Positions 36,872 through 46,031 of a stretch of DNA of 64,000 nt are shown in pieces. Source of the stretch: Gammaproteobacteria bacterium (lineage in GTDB: Bacteria > Pseudomonadota > Gammaproteobacteria > SZUA-152); contig JAOUJW010000020.1 of the NCBI GenBank assembly GCA_029882975.1, forward strand, positions 27,012 to 91,011, written 5' to 3'. Position 1 is the stretch's first letter, and every line of letters starts with the position of its first letter. The position numbers and the translations under genes are program-made. The notes beneath the pieces were generated by a model, which had not been told where the DNA came from, ran no database searches, and worked only from the letters and a program-made list of their open reading frames with translations.

Positions 36872-37786
36872 CTATGGCTGTGTTGAGTCGTCAACCGCTT
36901 TATCCCTGGCAACGGTTTTTTTCGCGGTTGCTGCGGAATCGGTTTGCTGGGTAGCCGCCGGCTTGGCAGATGTAAGTTGTTTGGGCTGCAGCGGAGTTTT
37001 TCCGTCTTTGGACTGTACTGCCCCCTGAGATGAGCGTTTCGTGTTGTGCGAATTCACCTCGGATTTAACTTGCGCCTTGATTGTGTCGCTCCCCGTTCCT
37101 GATTCCTTAGCGGTTTTAGCTTTAGCGGTTTTAGCTTTAGCGGTTTTAGCGGCCTTCGTCTTCTCAGTTATCGACTTCGTTGCTTTAGCCTTTTTCGTTG
37201 CCGACTTTGTGGCAGTCGGCTTTGAAACCGTATTCAAGGGTGCTTGCGCAGCTACCGGTTTGGCCTTCACCGTTTCAAAGGTTTGTTCCACCAACATTTT
37301 GTCCCGCAGCCAGTATTGAAACCGCCATTGCCCTTCTACCAGTTCATAGTCGTGATCCAAGCTGTAACCAGACTGGTTTTCAACCGCACCGCCCACCACA
37401 TCCAAGGTCACGGGATATTGATACGCCGACACGATGGATCCATTGGGCCGTGTTATTTGCGGATGGGTCACCACCAAACGCAAATCCACGGCAACCTGAT
37501 CTTTGGGAAAGCCATCGATCCTAAATTTAAATCCAAATAGACGCCCCTGTTCCAAGGGAATCCTCTCGGTGCTTTTGAGCAAAACCACTGTACCCACGGT
37601 ACGCGTATAACCGGTGGGAGTAGATAAATTACGTTCACGTTGCATTCCGTCCGCTTTTCCGTAATATCCAAACTCCACCACTTCACCCGCAATAGACCCG
37701 GGTTTATCAGCCTCCACATCCTCATCTGCGGCGAAGCATTGGACGCTGAAAAAACTCAGTATTAACGCAAAAAAATACCGCTCCAT
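36872..37786 (-). CDS. DUF3859 exported protein with Lys/Ala-rich repeat tail
   Basis: A 304-residue protein. A signal peptide (about 1-19, ending CFA-AD) precedes a beta-rich DUF3859 domain (about 30-170; GEVVEFGYYGKADG, RFQYWLRDKMLVEQTF). The remaining 130 residues are Lys/Ala/Thr-rich low-complexity sequence with tandem KAKTAKA-like units, encoded by a short DNA repeat near 37105-37155. The basic tail could bind nucleic acid or acidic polymer, but that is only inferred. It is 85 nt after apaH. Confidence 0.8.
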   Translation of the reverse strand: MERYFFALILSFFSVQCFAADEDVEADKPGSIAGEVVEFGYYGKADGMQRERNLSTPTGYTRTVGTVVLLKSTERIPLEQGRLFGFKFRIDGFPKDQVAVDLRLVVTHPQITRPNGSIVSAYQYPVTLDVVGGAVENQSGYSLDHDYELVEGQWRFQYWLRDKMLVEQTFETVKAKPVAAQAPLNTVSKPTATKSATKKAKATKSITEKTKAAKTAKAKTAKAKTAKESGTGSDTIKAQVKSEVNSHNTKRSSQGAVQSKDGKTPLQPKQLTSAKPAATQQTDSAATAKKTVARDKAVDDSTQP

Positions 37787-37870
37787 TGTTCACTCCCTGA
37801 AACTCTAAGCAAAGATCTCCTGGGGATTGTATTGATTTGGGAGGCAGGTGTCTATTTTGGACCAACAAAG

Positions 37871-38716
37871 TTAAGCCGCACCGACAGGTGTCTGTGCTTG
37901 CGGACAGTCCAACTGGACCCGGGTGACCGGGGGATCCGGATGATCCAAACGCACAGCCGTCAATGCACCTCCCCATAAACAACCACTATCCAGACCGATG
38001 ACCCCATCGTGATGATAATAACCCAAGGTCGACCAATGCCCAAAAACCACCTGCTCTGCGCGACTGTTCCGATGGGGAATCTGGAACCAGGGATGGCAAC
38101 GTTCCGGTTGAGTCCCAACGGGCCCTTTGCTGGATAGGCACAATCGCCCGTCCATATCCGAATAACGCAGCCGTGTCAGACAGTTGGTGATGAACCGCAG
38201 GCGCTCCCATTGCTTCAGACCATCATGCCATTGCAGCGGTTGATCGCCATACATGTGTTGGAAAAACTCTTCATGTCGCTCGGATCGCAACACTTGCTCC
38301 ACTTCCTGCGCCAGCTTTTCCGCCTGTGGTAACGACCATTGAGGCGCCAACCCCGCATGAATCATGGTGAAACCCAGAGCCACATCCCGGTGCAACAAGG
38401 GCCTGTGACGCAACCAGTTCAGCAACTCCCGCCGCCTGTCACTGGCAAGAATATCATCCAAGGTGTCGTCACGCCGTTTGCGGCTTTGTCCGCAAGCTAC
38501 CGCCAGTAAATGCAAATCGTGGTTACCCAACACGGTAACCGCACTATCCCCAAGGTCTTTTACAAACTCTAAAACCGCTAAAGACTCGGGTCCACGGTTC
38601 ACTAAATCTCCGGTGAACCATAAGGTGTCCTTTGTGGGCGTGAAATCCAGTTTTCGCAGTAACTCCATTAACGGCTGATAACAGCCTTGCACGTCTCCGA
38701 TTGCGTAGATTGCCAT
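37871..38716 (-). CDS. apaH: Symmetrical bis(5'-nucleosyl)-tetraphosphatase
   Basis: A 281-residue metallophosphoesterase that splits Ap4A into two ADP; in E. coli ApaH also removes NppppN caps from RNA. Metal-binding motifs are in order: IGDVQGCYQPL near residue 6, TGDLVNRGPESL near 34 and LGNHDLHLL near 63, with the C-terminal FGHWSTLGYY. Length matches E. coli ApaH (280). It appears to be the first gene of a minus-strand run through DUF3859, ycgL and the isomerase. ksgA and apaG are not next to it. Confidence 0.96.
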   Translation of the reverse strand: MAIYAIGDVQGCYQPLMELLRKLDFTPTKDTLWFTGDLVNRGPESLAVLEFVKDLGDSAVTVLGNHDLHLLAVACGQSRKRRDDTLDDILASDRRRELLNWLRHRPLLHRDVALGFTMIHAGLAPQWSLPQAEKLAQEVEQVLRSERHEEFFQHMYGDQPLQWHDGLKQWERLRFITNCLTRLRYSDMDGRLCLSSKGPVGTQPERCHPWFQIPHRNSRAEQVVFGHWSTLGYYHHDGVIGLDSGCLWGGALTAVRLDHPDPPVTRVQLDCPQAQTPVGAA

Positions 38717-38765
38717 GGGAAAATTTATGCCATCCGGTTTTTAAAATTTGATAGTATAAGCACGA

Positions 38766-39368
38766 ATGAAGATTTTAGTACCTACCACAGCACCTCGCCG
38801 CACCTGGTTGCTACTCAGCTTGCTCTGTTTCGTAGTATCTATTGCTATCGGTCTGATTATCATCAGCATTTTAAATCGCGGCACCGTCAACCACGGCTTG
38901 ACCCCGATAGTACAGTTCTTCCCCCTGTTTAAACTCATGTGGGCAGACAACCCCACTGCCGCCTTGTGGTTTCTACTGCGCAAATCCGTTTTTACCCTGG
39001 CTCACCAGGACCCACGCAGCGGACTCAATCTGTGGACTTATGAGTTTCACACACTAAGCCTGCTGGTCTACCTGATCACCTGTACCCTATTGGGCCGGAT
39101 GTTGTTAGCGCTGCGCCAGACACAACAAACACTAATCGCGTATGGGCAAACGTTTCTTGCGGCCACCTTAATTCTGCTCTCCATGTCTTATATGACATCC
39201 ATCGAGCACTGCTCCGGTGCCACCTGGGTCGGCTTTGTGGCTCTCTACGGCTTGGGTTTTGATGAGTTTGAACTCTATCCCGCGTGGCAGTGGCTGTGCG
39301 CGCTCATCGGTATGGCATTGCTCGCCTGGCAATGGCTTAATCAACAACGACTTAGATTGCGGGTTTAA
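38766..39368 (+). CDS. Hypothetical four-helix membrane protein
   Basis: A 200-residue protein with hydrophobic segments near 14-35, 95-112, 123-145 and 172-190. It has a periplasmic or cytoplasmic loop between the first two that contains WADNPTAALWF. No motif identifies a family. It is divergent from apaH (about 50 bp between starts) and convergent with uppP. Confidence 0.6.
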   Translation: MKILVPTTAPRRTWLLLSLLCFVVSIAIGLIIISILNRGTVNHGLTPIVQFFPLFKLMWADNPTAALWFLLRKSVFTLAHQDPRSGLNLWTYEFHTLSLLVYLITCTLLGRMLLALRQTQQTLIAYGQTFLAATLILLSMSYMTSIEHCSGATWVGFVALYGLGFDEFELYPAWQWLCALIGMALLAWQWLNQQRLRLRV

Positions 39369-39387
39369 ACCTTTCTGCCGTTCATCT

Positions 39388-40185
39388 TTAAGTAAACATA
39401 TAAAACAAAAATGCACCCAGCACCAAGCGATAGATGACAAAGGGCAACATACCGATTTTTTCCAACAATTTGAGGAAAAAGTGGATACATAAATAAGCCG
39501 TAATTCCCGCCAGTACCGTACCCCACACTAATGCCTGCCAATCCACAGCGGCATTCTGCTCGACCAAATCCTTAACCACCAACAAACCGGACAAGAATAT
39601 TACCGGTATGGACAATAAAAAGGAAAACCGTGCTGCGGCTTCCCGGCTCAAACCCAAAAATAAGGCTGCCGTCATAGTGGCACCGGAACGGGAAGTTCCG
39701 GGGATCAAGGCCAGGGCTTGTGCACAACCGATAATCAACACATCTTTCCAGCCAATGCTGGTTTCATCGCGGTTACGCTTGCCGCTCACGTCCGCTGCCC
39801 ATAACAGCAAACCAAATATCACTGTGGTGCCGGCTAATACCAATGGCGAGCGCAGATTTCCCTCGATAAAGCCTTTAAAAGCCAAACCGGCAAGACCGGC
39901 GGGTATGGTTCCAAACAACACAGCCCAGGCCAAACGGCTATTGGTCGTTTGTTGTCGGGTTTTAAGCGATACCACCCAATCCACACTCATCGCTTGTACT
40001 TCTTGACGAAAATAAAGTACCACTGCACTCAAGGTGCCCACATGTACAGCGACATCAAATGCCAAACCCTGGTCCGGCCAGTCCACCAGTCGCGGCACCA
40101 ATATTAAGTGAGCCGAACTGGATATGGGCAAAAACTCTGTCAAGCCTTGTACTAAGGCCAAAACGATAATCTGAATCAGTTCCAT
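39388..40185 (-). CDS. uppP: Undecaprenyl-diphosphate phosphatase
   Basis: A 265-residue membrane enzyme of the BacA type that dephosphorylates undecaprenyl diphosphate to recycle the carrier for peptidoglycan and O-antigen. The active-site regions are ALVQGLTEFLPISSSAHLIL near residue 9 and ALALIPGTSRSGATMTAAL near 155-170. The ATG at 40185 has GGGAGAA upstream and gives the normal length; the frame open to 40257 overlaps the next gene. About eight hydrophobic segments. Confidence 0.96.
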   Translation of the reverse strand: MELIQIIVLALVQGLTEFLPISSSAHLILVPRLVDWPDQGLAFDVAVHVGTLSAVVLYFRQEVQAMSVDWVVSLKTRQQTTNSRLAWAVLFGTIPAGLAGLAFKGFIEGNLRSPLVLAGTTVIFGLLLWAADVSGKRNRDETSIGWKDVLIIGCAQALALIPGTSRSGATMTAALFLGLSREAAARFSFLLSIPVIFLSGLLVVKDLVEQNAAVDWQALVWGTVLAGITAYLCIHFFLKLLEKIGMLPFVIYRLVLGAFLFYMFT

Positions 40186-40219
40186 CCCAGTTCTCCCAGA
40201 TTTATTTTTATGTACCGGT

Positions 40220-40909
40220 CTATTTTTTTTGTGCCAAAATTCGAGCCTGACGTCCATTCACTAAAGGCGTGTTTTCCAGCACCGTATAGCCGCATTGTTG
40301 CAGCAGAAACTCCAAATCCGCACTGCTAAAACGGTTGTGCTCGATAAAATGCACAAACAAATCCTCCAACTGCTCAGCAGGTGTTTGCGCTGCAAACACA
40401 TCCAGGTCGGTATTTTGTAAATAGACGTGTAAGGGCGCTCTCACCCAGTCCAGGATATAAACCAAAGCACCCGGTTTCAGGCAGCGTTGCAATTCCAATA
40501 GTGTTTTGACCGGTTGATGCATTTCGTGTAATACCACCGACGCCACAGCAATGTCCACGCTGTTATCTGCCAAGGGCAAATGGGGATCATGCAGATCAGC
40601 ACTAATGATTTGGGCATTTGGCGGCAGTTTCTCCACCGCATTCAGCATATAGTCGGCACATTCCACCCCGTAAACGTGTACGCCTGGATGACGCTGCAAC
40701 ACCGCATGCAAAAACATACCCGGCCCCGTACCCAGATCCAGCACCACTCCGGCAGACGGGAGTGCCGGTGCCAACTTGTCCCGCCAGTAGGCCCAAAAGT
40801 CCTCGTTAAAACGGTTGCTGAAAGTTTCTTTCATGAGCTGTGCAAACGCTTCGCCATCACGATGGTGTTTAGCCAGCATCTCCTGGGTTTTTGCTACGGT
40901 TTGATTCAT
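40220..40909 (-). CDS. Class I SAM-dependent methyltransferase
   Basis: A 229-residue methyltransferase from the ATG at 40909 (GAGGAA upstream). SAM motif I is VVLDLGTGPGMFLHAV near residue 54, then GVECADYML, ISADLHDPHLPLADNSVD and ASVVLHEMHQP. The pattern matches small-molecule or quinone methyltransferases of the UbiE-like type, but the substrate is not defined. It sits between uppP and the MidA-like gene on the same strand. Confidence 0.85.
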   Translation of the reverse strand: MNQTVAKTQEMLAKHHRDGEAFAQLMKETFSNRFNEDFWAYWRDKLAPALPSAGVVLDLGTGPGMFLHAVLQRHPGVHVYGVECADYMLNAVEKLPPNAQIISADLHDPHLPLADNSVDIAVASVVLHEMHQPVKTLLELQRCLKPGALVYILDWVRAPLHVYLQNTDLDVFAAQTPAEQLEDLFVHFIEHNRFSSADLEFLLQQCGYTVLENTPLVNGRQARILAQKK

Positions 40910-40935
40910 GGATTCCTCGATTACAATAAACATAC

Positions 40936-42099
40936 TTACAGATTCGCCCGCAGATCCTGCAAGCTAAAACCCAGTAATGGCTCCTCCCAAGCTTTGGTCA
41001 AAGCCATCACTTTAAACAACTCCCCCATCTCGCTGGGCAAGGTCAGCAGCTTGACCTGCTGACTGAGCCGTAAATATTCTTTGGAGTCCGGGTCATGCCG
41101 ACTCATAATGTCAGCCAAGCCGGTGGCCATTAAAAAATAGCACTGGCTGTTGTATCCGGCGACGTTGAATCCTGCTGCCACACCACAATGGGCAACTGCC
41201 GTAAAATCCACATGAGCGGTAATGTCCTGTAAGCCCGGATACACAAAGGGATCCGGATGGCTGCGATGCCGATAATGGCACATTAATGTTCCGTCACCGC
41301 GCTGGGAATGATAGTACTCCTGTTCGCTGAAACCGTAATCCACCAACAGCACCAGACCCCGATCCATTATGGCCCCGATGGAGTGGATCCACGATTCCAT
41401 CGCCAAGTTTATCTCGCTGACATAACCTGGAGCAAAATGGCGGGACAAGGATTCTAAGCGATCGGCCAGTGCAGCACTGCCGGGTTCACCCCAGTGTTCG
41501 ATAAATCGTTGCCCGTTCCACTGCACATACATTTCCTGCAAGTCTGCATCCAGGTTCGCACGGACCCGGTGTACCGGCATGGCATCCAAAAGCTCATTGG
41601 CAAGAACAATTCCGTTAAATGGATGCGCCGGCAATTGCTCTATCCACTGCACCCGATCCATAAGATGGGGTAAGCGTTGTTTGAGTGTTTGTTGCTGGCG
41701 TTGACGCAGATCGGCGCTGAGTTCCAGTATCCAATACTGCTGTGGAATATGGTCTAACCGTTCCAATTCGGCCAACAACTCTGCGGCCATTTTACCGCTG
41801 CCCGCCCCTACTTCTAAAATCCGAGCCGAATCTCCCAAGGCCGGCAGCACCGCGTGACACTGACGTGCCAGACATTGGGAAAACACCGGCGACATTTCCG
41901 GCGCCGTAACAAAATCACCCGATTCCCCGAATTTTTGCGCACCGCTGCTGTAGTAACCCAAACCGGGGGCGTACAAAACCAAGCCCATATAATCCGCAAA
42001 GCTTAATTGCCCCCCGCCAAGTTCTATACTCTTACAGATATGGTGGATTAGTTTTTCACTATGGGCCTGAGCCACGCTATCAGGAAGGGGCAGCTCCAT
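40936..42099 (-). CDS. MidA/NDUFAF7-family methyltransferase
   Basis: A 387-residue class I methyltransferase of the NDUFAF7/MidA family (formerly DUF185): SFADYMGLVLYAPGLGYY near residue 34, GDFVTAPEMSPVFS, EVGAGSGKMAAELL, ANELLDAMPVHRV and VDYGFSEQEYYH. In mitochondria the homologue methylates an Arg of a complex I subunit; the bacterial substrate is not known. It is 27 nt upstream of the smaller methyltransferase gene and may be co-transcribed. Confidence 0.93.
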   Translation of the reverse strand: MELPLPDSVAQAHSEKLIHHICKSIELGGGQLSFADYMGLVLYAPGLGYYSSGAQKFGESGDFVTAPEMSPVFSQCLARQCHAVLPALGDSARILEVGAGSGKMAAELLAELERLDHIPQQYWILELSADLRQRQQQTLKQRLPHLMDRVQWIEQLPAHPFNGIVLANELLDAMPVHRVRANLDADLQEMYVQWNGQRFIEHWGEPGSAALADRLESLSRHFAPGYVSEINLAMESWIHSIGAIMDRGLVLLVDYGFSEQEYYHSQRGDGTLMCHYRHRSHPDPFVYPGLQDITAHVDFTAVAHCGVAAGFNVAGYNSQCYFLMATGLADIMSRHDPDSKEYLRLSQQVKLLTLPSEMGELFKVMALTKAWEEPLLGFSLQDLRANL

Positions 42100-42260
42100 A
42101 GCGCGTTGATAGCGAGTTCTTGCGGATGTGGATGTTGGTTTAAACGTGGAAATAGGTACTACCTCTATGAAAAATCTTCAGGTACGCTGTGCTTCGCCGC
42201 CAAGTCACTCGCGAGCTGCCATAATTTGAGTTACAGTAATAAAAAACCTAGGAGTAAACG

Positions 42261-43052
42261 GTGGAGAATACCACAAACCCGGATAAAATCTCAGATTCCG
42301 ATTCCAATAATGGCAAGTTAAAAGACAAAGTCATTCTCATCACCGGAGCCGCACACCGCATCGGCGCCCAGTTGGCGCGAACCCTCCATTCTCAAGGTGC
42401 CCGCCTGGTGTTGCACTACCGTTCTTCCAAGCAGGCGGCTTATCGCCTAAGTGAAGAATTGAATAATATCCGCAACAATTCTGTCGTCCTGGTACAGGAA
42501 AACCTGTTGGACACCGACAAATTAGGAGCGGTCATCAGCAATGCCGTATCCGCTTGGGGCCAATTGGACGGACTGATCAACAACGCCTCCACCTTTTACC
42601 CCACTCCCATTGGCAAAGTAGAGATATCCCAGTGGGACGACCTGATGGGCTCCAACCTCAAAGCGCCGTTTTTTCTGGCGCAGGCTGCGGCACCCCATTT
42701 ACTCAAGACCCATGGCTGCATTGTTAACCTTGTGGATATTCACGCTGACCGGCCCTTAAAACAATACCCGATATATTCTATGGCAAAGGCAGGCCTGGTA
42801 ATGTTAACCAAATCATTGGCCTGTGAGCTGGGACCGGAAATACGCGTCAATGGCGTCGCCCCAGGCGCTATACTGTGGCCGGAAGAAGAACTGGATGAAG
42901 TAACCAAACAAAGAATCGTATCCCGCACTTTTCTCAAGCGTCGCGGCACTCCCAACGATATTGCCCAGGCCGTCTTATTCCTGTTGCGTGACGCGCCCTA
43001 TATCAGCGGCCATATCCTGACGGTAGATGGCGGCCGTTCGCTGAACAGTTGA
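42261..43052 (+). CDS. Pteridine reductase-type short-chain dehydrogenase
   Basis: A 263-residue SDR. The cofactor motif is ITGAAHRIGAQLARTL; the Arg-Ile in TGxxxRIG and HYRSS after the second strand suggest NADPH and the pteridine reductase/FolM branch. The catalytic pair is in YSMAKAGLVM and the substrate loop in NNASTFYPTPIG. It may reduce dihydropterins or dihydrofolate. The GTG start has AGGAG upstream. A DUF938 methyltransferase follows 10 nt later; folB and folK lie about 2 kb away, which fits a pterin role. Confidence 0.85.
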   Translation: MENTTNPDKISDSDSNNGKLKDKVILITGAAHRIGAQLARTLHSQGARLVLHYRSSKQAAYRLSEELNNIRNNSVVLVQENLLDTDKLGAVISNAVSAWGQLDGLINNASTFYPTPIGKVEISQWDDLMGSNLKAPFFLAQAAAPHLLKTHGCIVNLVDIHADRPLKQYPIYSMAKAGLVMLTKSLACELGPEIRVNGVAPGAILWPEEELDEVTKQRIVSRTFLKRRGTPNDIAQAVLFLLRDAPYISGHILTVDGGRSLNS

Positions 43053-43062
43053 TCGATCCTCT

Positions 43063-43653
43063 ATGAAACCTTACTCCGAATCCTGTGAGCAAAATCGCGC
43101 CCCTATTCTGGAAGTACTGCAGCAGGAAATCACCTCGCAAGCTCAAAGTTTGTTGGAAATCGGCAGCGGCACCGGCCAACACGCGGTCTATTTTGCCCCC
43201 CGGTTTCCCAAACTAAACTGGCAAACCAGCGATGTGGTGGAAAACCTACCCGGCATTCAAATGTGGCTGGACGAGAGCGCCAGTGAAAACCTGCCGCCAC
43301 CCTTGGCATTAAACGTCCTCTCCCAATGGCCGTCAGGCAAATACGACCTTATATACAGCGCCAACACCACCCACATTATGTCGTGGGAAGCTGTACTGGC
43401 CATGTTTGCTGGAATGGCGGGCTGTTTAAACCCCCAGGGTAAGGTTGTGCTATACGGCCCCTTTAACTACGGGGGAAACTATACCAGCCCAAGTAATGCG
43501 CGCTTTGATGAATGGCTTAAGCAACGGGATCCTCGTAGCGGCATCCGGGACTTTGACGATCTGAATCACGTGGCACAGAAAAACGGCTTTAGCCTGCAAC
43601 GCGATGTCGCCATGCCGGCGAACAACCGTATTTTGATCTGGCAACAAACCTGA
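43063..43653 (+). CDS. DUF938 SAM-dependent methyltransferase
   Basis: A 196-residue DUF938 protein: CEQNRAPILEVLQ near the N-terminus, LLEIGSGTGQHAVYFAPRFP (motif I), and YSANTTHIMSWEAV, NYGGNYTSPSNARFDEWL and NRILIWQQT further on. This family is widespread and of unknown substrate; length is normal. It follows the pteridine reductase by 10 nt and is likely co-transcribed. It converges with the diguanylate cyclase gene. Confidence 0.92.
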   Translation: MKPYSESCEQNRAPILEVLQQEITSQAQSLLEIGSGTGQHAVYFAPRFPKLNWQTSDVVENLPGIQMWLDESASENLPPPLALNVLSQWPSGKYDLIYSANTTHIMSWEAVLAMFAGMAGCLNPQGKVVLYGPFNYGGNYTSPSNARFDEWLKQRDPRSGIRDFDDLNHVAQKNGFSLQRDVAMPANNRILIWQQT

Positions 43654-43662
43654 ATCGGGATT

Positions 43663-44862
43663 TTATTCTTCCGTAGGGTCCACCAACCCCAAACTCCGAC
43701 GTATACCCTGTGCATCCAGATCCGGGTAGGCCCGACTCAACAAGTCGATCAACGGCATGATCTGTTCACCCAACTCCGGCAAGAAAGGCTCTAGGCGAAA
43801 AGCGTTACCGTGTCGTATTAACGTTAAGGCTTCATCCAATTTGGGACACACCTCCGAGTCCGCCAATACATCCGGCTTGGTTTTATCCGAGGCGCAAATA
43901 CGGTTCCGACCCTTTTGCTTGGCCAGATAAAGACGCGCATCGGCTATGGCCATCAAGGAATCCACAGTTTCTTCCGGATTACTTAATGAAGCCAGGCCCA
44001 GGCTGATGGTGACCGGTATACGATTGCCCTGGCAACGAAATTCCGTGGACTCAACCGCCTTACGTAACCGCTCTGCCAGCACAATAGCTGCCAAACGATT
44101 CGTCACCGGAGAAGCCACCACAAATTCCTCGCCACCGATACGGGCCAGCATGTCGTCTTCACGAATCGCCATGCTCAAGACTTTAGCCAGCTCCACCAAC
44201 ACATAATCACCGGTCTGATGGCCGTAGGTGTCGTTAATTTGCTTGAAGTAGTCGATATCCAGCATGATCACGCTGAAATCCTGAGATCGACGCTGCATCT
44301 GGGCCAAGGCATAAGCAGCAGAACGGAAAAAATTCCGCCGATTGGGCAAGCGCGTAAGAGAATCCGTATTGGCCTGTTCACGCAGAAATTTACGACTTTC
44401 CTCCAGAGCGCTAATGGTTTGCGCCAGTTTTTGGTGCGCCCGCACTCGCGCCAGTAACTCCACCTGATCACTGGTTTTAGTGATAAAGTCATTAGCGCCT
44501 TCCACAAAGGCACGTTCACGAGCTTCGGTATCGTTAGCTCCGGTAACCACAATAACCGGCATATTTTGTATCCGGGAAATGTCGCTGCCGCGAATCCGAT
44601 TAATCAAACCGTAACCGTCCAATTCCGGCATGCTCAAATCAGTTACGACCAATTCAATTTTGGGGTCGTTTTCAATCAAATCCCAGGCAGCCACTCCGTC
44701 AGTGGCTTCTATGGCAGTAAATTCGTTTTTCACAGCACGAGTCAGGGTAGCCCGTATGGTAGCGGAGTCATCAACAATAAGAATTTTGGATCGAGCCTGC
44801 TTTAGGCTCTTGGGAGCCTCAAGCTCTAAAGTTGCGCTTGCCATTTCGTTTCCATCATACAT
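43663..44862 (-). CDS. Response regulator with diguanylate cyclase (REC-GGDEF)
   Basis: About 399 residues. A receiver (residues 25-145) with ILIVDDSATIRATL and VVTDLSMPELDGYG (phospho-acceptor Asp) is followed by a short coiled coil. A GGDEF domain (about 185-345) comes next, with active site RIGGEEFVVA and an REDD I-site five residues before it, so product inhibition is expected. It makes c-di-GMP, WspR/PleD style. The C-terminal 55 residues are unassigned. Starts at 44862 or 44844 are both possible; no partner kinase is adjacent. Confidence 0.92.
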   Translation of the reverse strand: MYDGNEMASATLELEAPKSLKQARSKILIVDDSATIRATLTRAVKNEFTAIEATDGVAAWDLIENDPKIELVVTDLSMPELDGYGLINRIRGSDISRIQNMPVIVVTGANDTEARERAFVEGANDFITKTSDQVELLARVRAHQKLAQTISALEESRKFLREQANTDSLTRLPNRRNFFRSAAYALAQMQRRSQDFSVIMLDIDYFKQINDTYGHQTGDYVLVELAKVLSMAIREDDMLARIGGEEFVVASPVTNRLAAIVLAERLRKAVESTEFRCQGNRIPVTISLGLASLSNPEETVDSLMAIADARLYLAKQKGRNRICASDKTKPDVLADSEVCPKLDEALTLIRHGNAFRLEPFLPELGEQIMPLIDLLSRAYPDLDAQGIRRSLGLVDPTEE

Positions 44863-45062
44863 GCTACAGCGATCCCTGAATGGCTGAATGACTGGAGCCC
44901 CACCCCAATTTGGAAACACAAGTTCCGTTTGACGGGCTCCATAAGAAAGTTACTTAAATCAGTCTAGTACAGGTTACGCCGCAACCCAACATTTGCACGG
45001 TTACAGTTCTATAACGTCTGCAGTGCAATTTTCCTTTACGCTCAAAGCAATATATCGATGTT

Positions 45063-45569
45063 TCAGACAAACCCGAACTCAAACGCAATCGGCTGTATTT
45101 GCTGAAGTATTTTGGGGTGATTTTGTTGAAACAAAGTCCATAATTGCAGCATAGTTTGAGAACTGCCCGGATAGCACCGATCCGGCGCGATTTCCGCCAA
45201 AGGACGCAATATAAACGCATAACGCTTAATTTCTTCTCGCGGAATATCCCAGCCTTCGCTGTGTAAGTTTTGATCACCAAACAGCAGTAAGTCCAGATCC
45301 AAGGTACGGGAACAGAATTTCTGCGCTTGTCTTACACGCCCATGCTGATGTTCTATTTCTCGCAAACAATGGTTAATCTGTGACAAGTTCTGCCCCTGAA
45401 ACCAGACGACCAAATTGTAGAAAGGGTCGCCGTCGAAGCCCTCAGCTGCAGACTCGTACACAGAGGAACATTGCAAGTCGGTAAAGTGCTCCCGCAATGT
45501 CCTTACGCCGGAACGGATATTTTTTTCCCGCGCTATATTACTGCCCACACTCACAAACACCTCGACCAT
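45063..45569 (-). CDS. folK: 2-amino-4-hydroxy-6-hydroxymethyldihydropteridine diphosphokinase
   Basis: A 168-residue HPPK of the folate pathway: transfers pyrophosphate from ATP to 6-hydroxymethyl-dihydropterin. VSVGSNIAREKNI at the N-terminus, YNLVVWFQ, and the signature CSRTLDLDLLLFGD, with two metal-binding Asp, identify it. It overlaps the folB stop by one base, so the two steps are translationally coupled. Confidence 0.96.
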   Translation of the reverse strand: MVEVFVSVGSNIAREKNIRSGVRTLREHFTDLQCSSVYESAAEGFDGDPFYNLVVWFQGQNLSQINHCLREIEHQHGRVRQAQKFCSRTLDLDLLLFGDQNLHSEGWDIPREEIKRYAFILRPLAEIAPDRCYPGSSQTMLQLWTLFQQNHPKILQQIQPIAFEFGFV

Positions 45570-45925
45570 CAGGATCGCTCACCTCGTTCAATGATCACAC
45601 CCACATCACCGGCATAACGCACCGCGCCACACTTATTCAAGCGTAGTCGCAACCAACGCACTCCAAACTCGTTCAGCACAATATTCGCACAATGTTCCGC
45701 TAAGGATTCCACCAATTGAAATTCGCTATTTCCAACAAAATCAATCAGTCGTTTGGCTACTGCCTTGTAATCCAAGGTATCTTCGATATTATCGGATTGG
45801 GCCGCTGCACGAATATCCGCCGCCATATCCAGATTCAGGGAGACGGTTTGTTTTATTTCGCGTTCCCAATCAAAAATCCCTATAATTGTTTCAATTTTCA
45901 GGTCGTGTAAATAAATAATGTCCAT
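45569..45925 (-). CDS. folB: Dihydroneopterin aldolase
   Basis: About 118 residues from the ATG at 45925; a TTG at 45943 would add six. It is a one-domain FolB: LHDLKIETIIGIFDWER (active-site region), TLDYKAVAKRLIDFV and FQLVESLAEHCANIVL with the catalytic Glu. It converts dihydroneopterin to hydroxymethyl-dihydropterin ahead of FolK. The divergent plsY gene begins about 105 bp away, the common gammaproteobacterial arrangement. Confidence 0.95.
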   Translation of the reverse strand: MDIIYLHDLKIETIIGIFDWEREIKQTVSLNLDMAADIRAAAQSDNIEDTLDYKAVAKRLIDFVGNSEFQLVESLAEHCANIVLNEFGVRWLRLRLNKCGAVRYAGDVGVIIERGERS

Positions 45926-46031
45926 TACAGTGTCCAGGCTCAAATTCGGCTGACACTATAACGCGTTGTTCTCACACGGCCAAATACTGAGAGCTGAAAA
46001 GCGCACCCTTAACCTAACCCTGTGAAAATCT

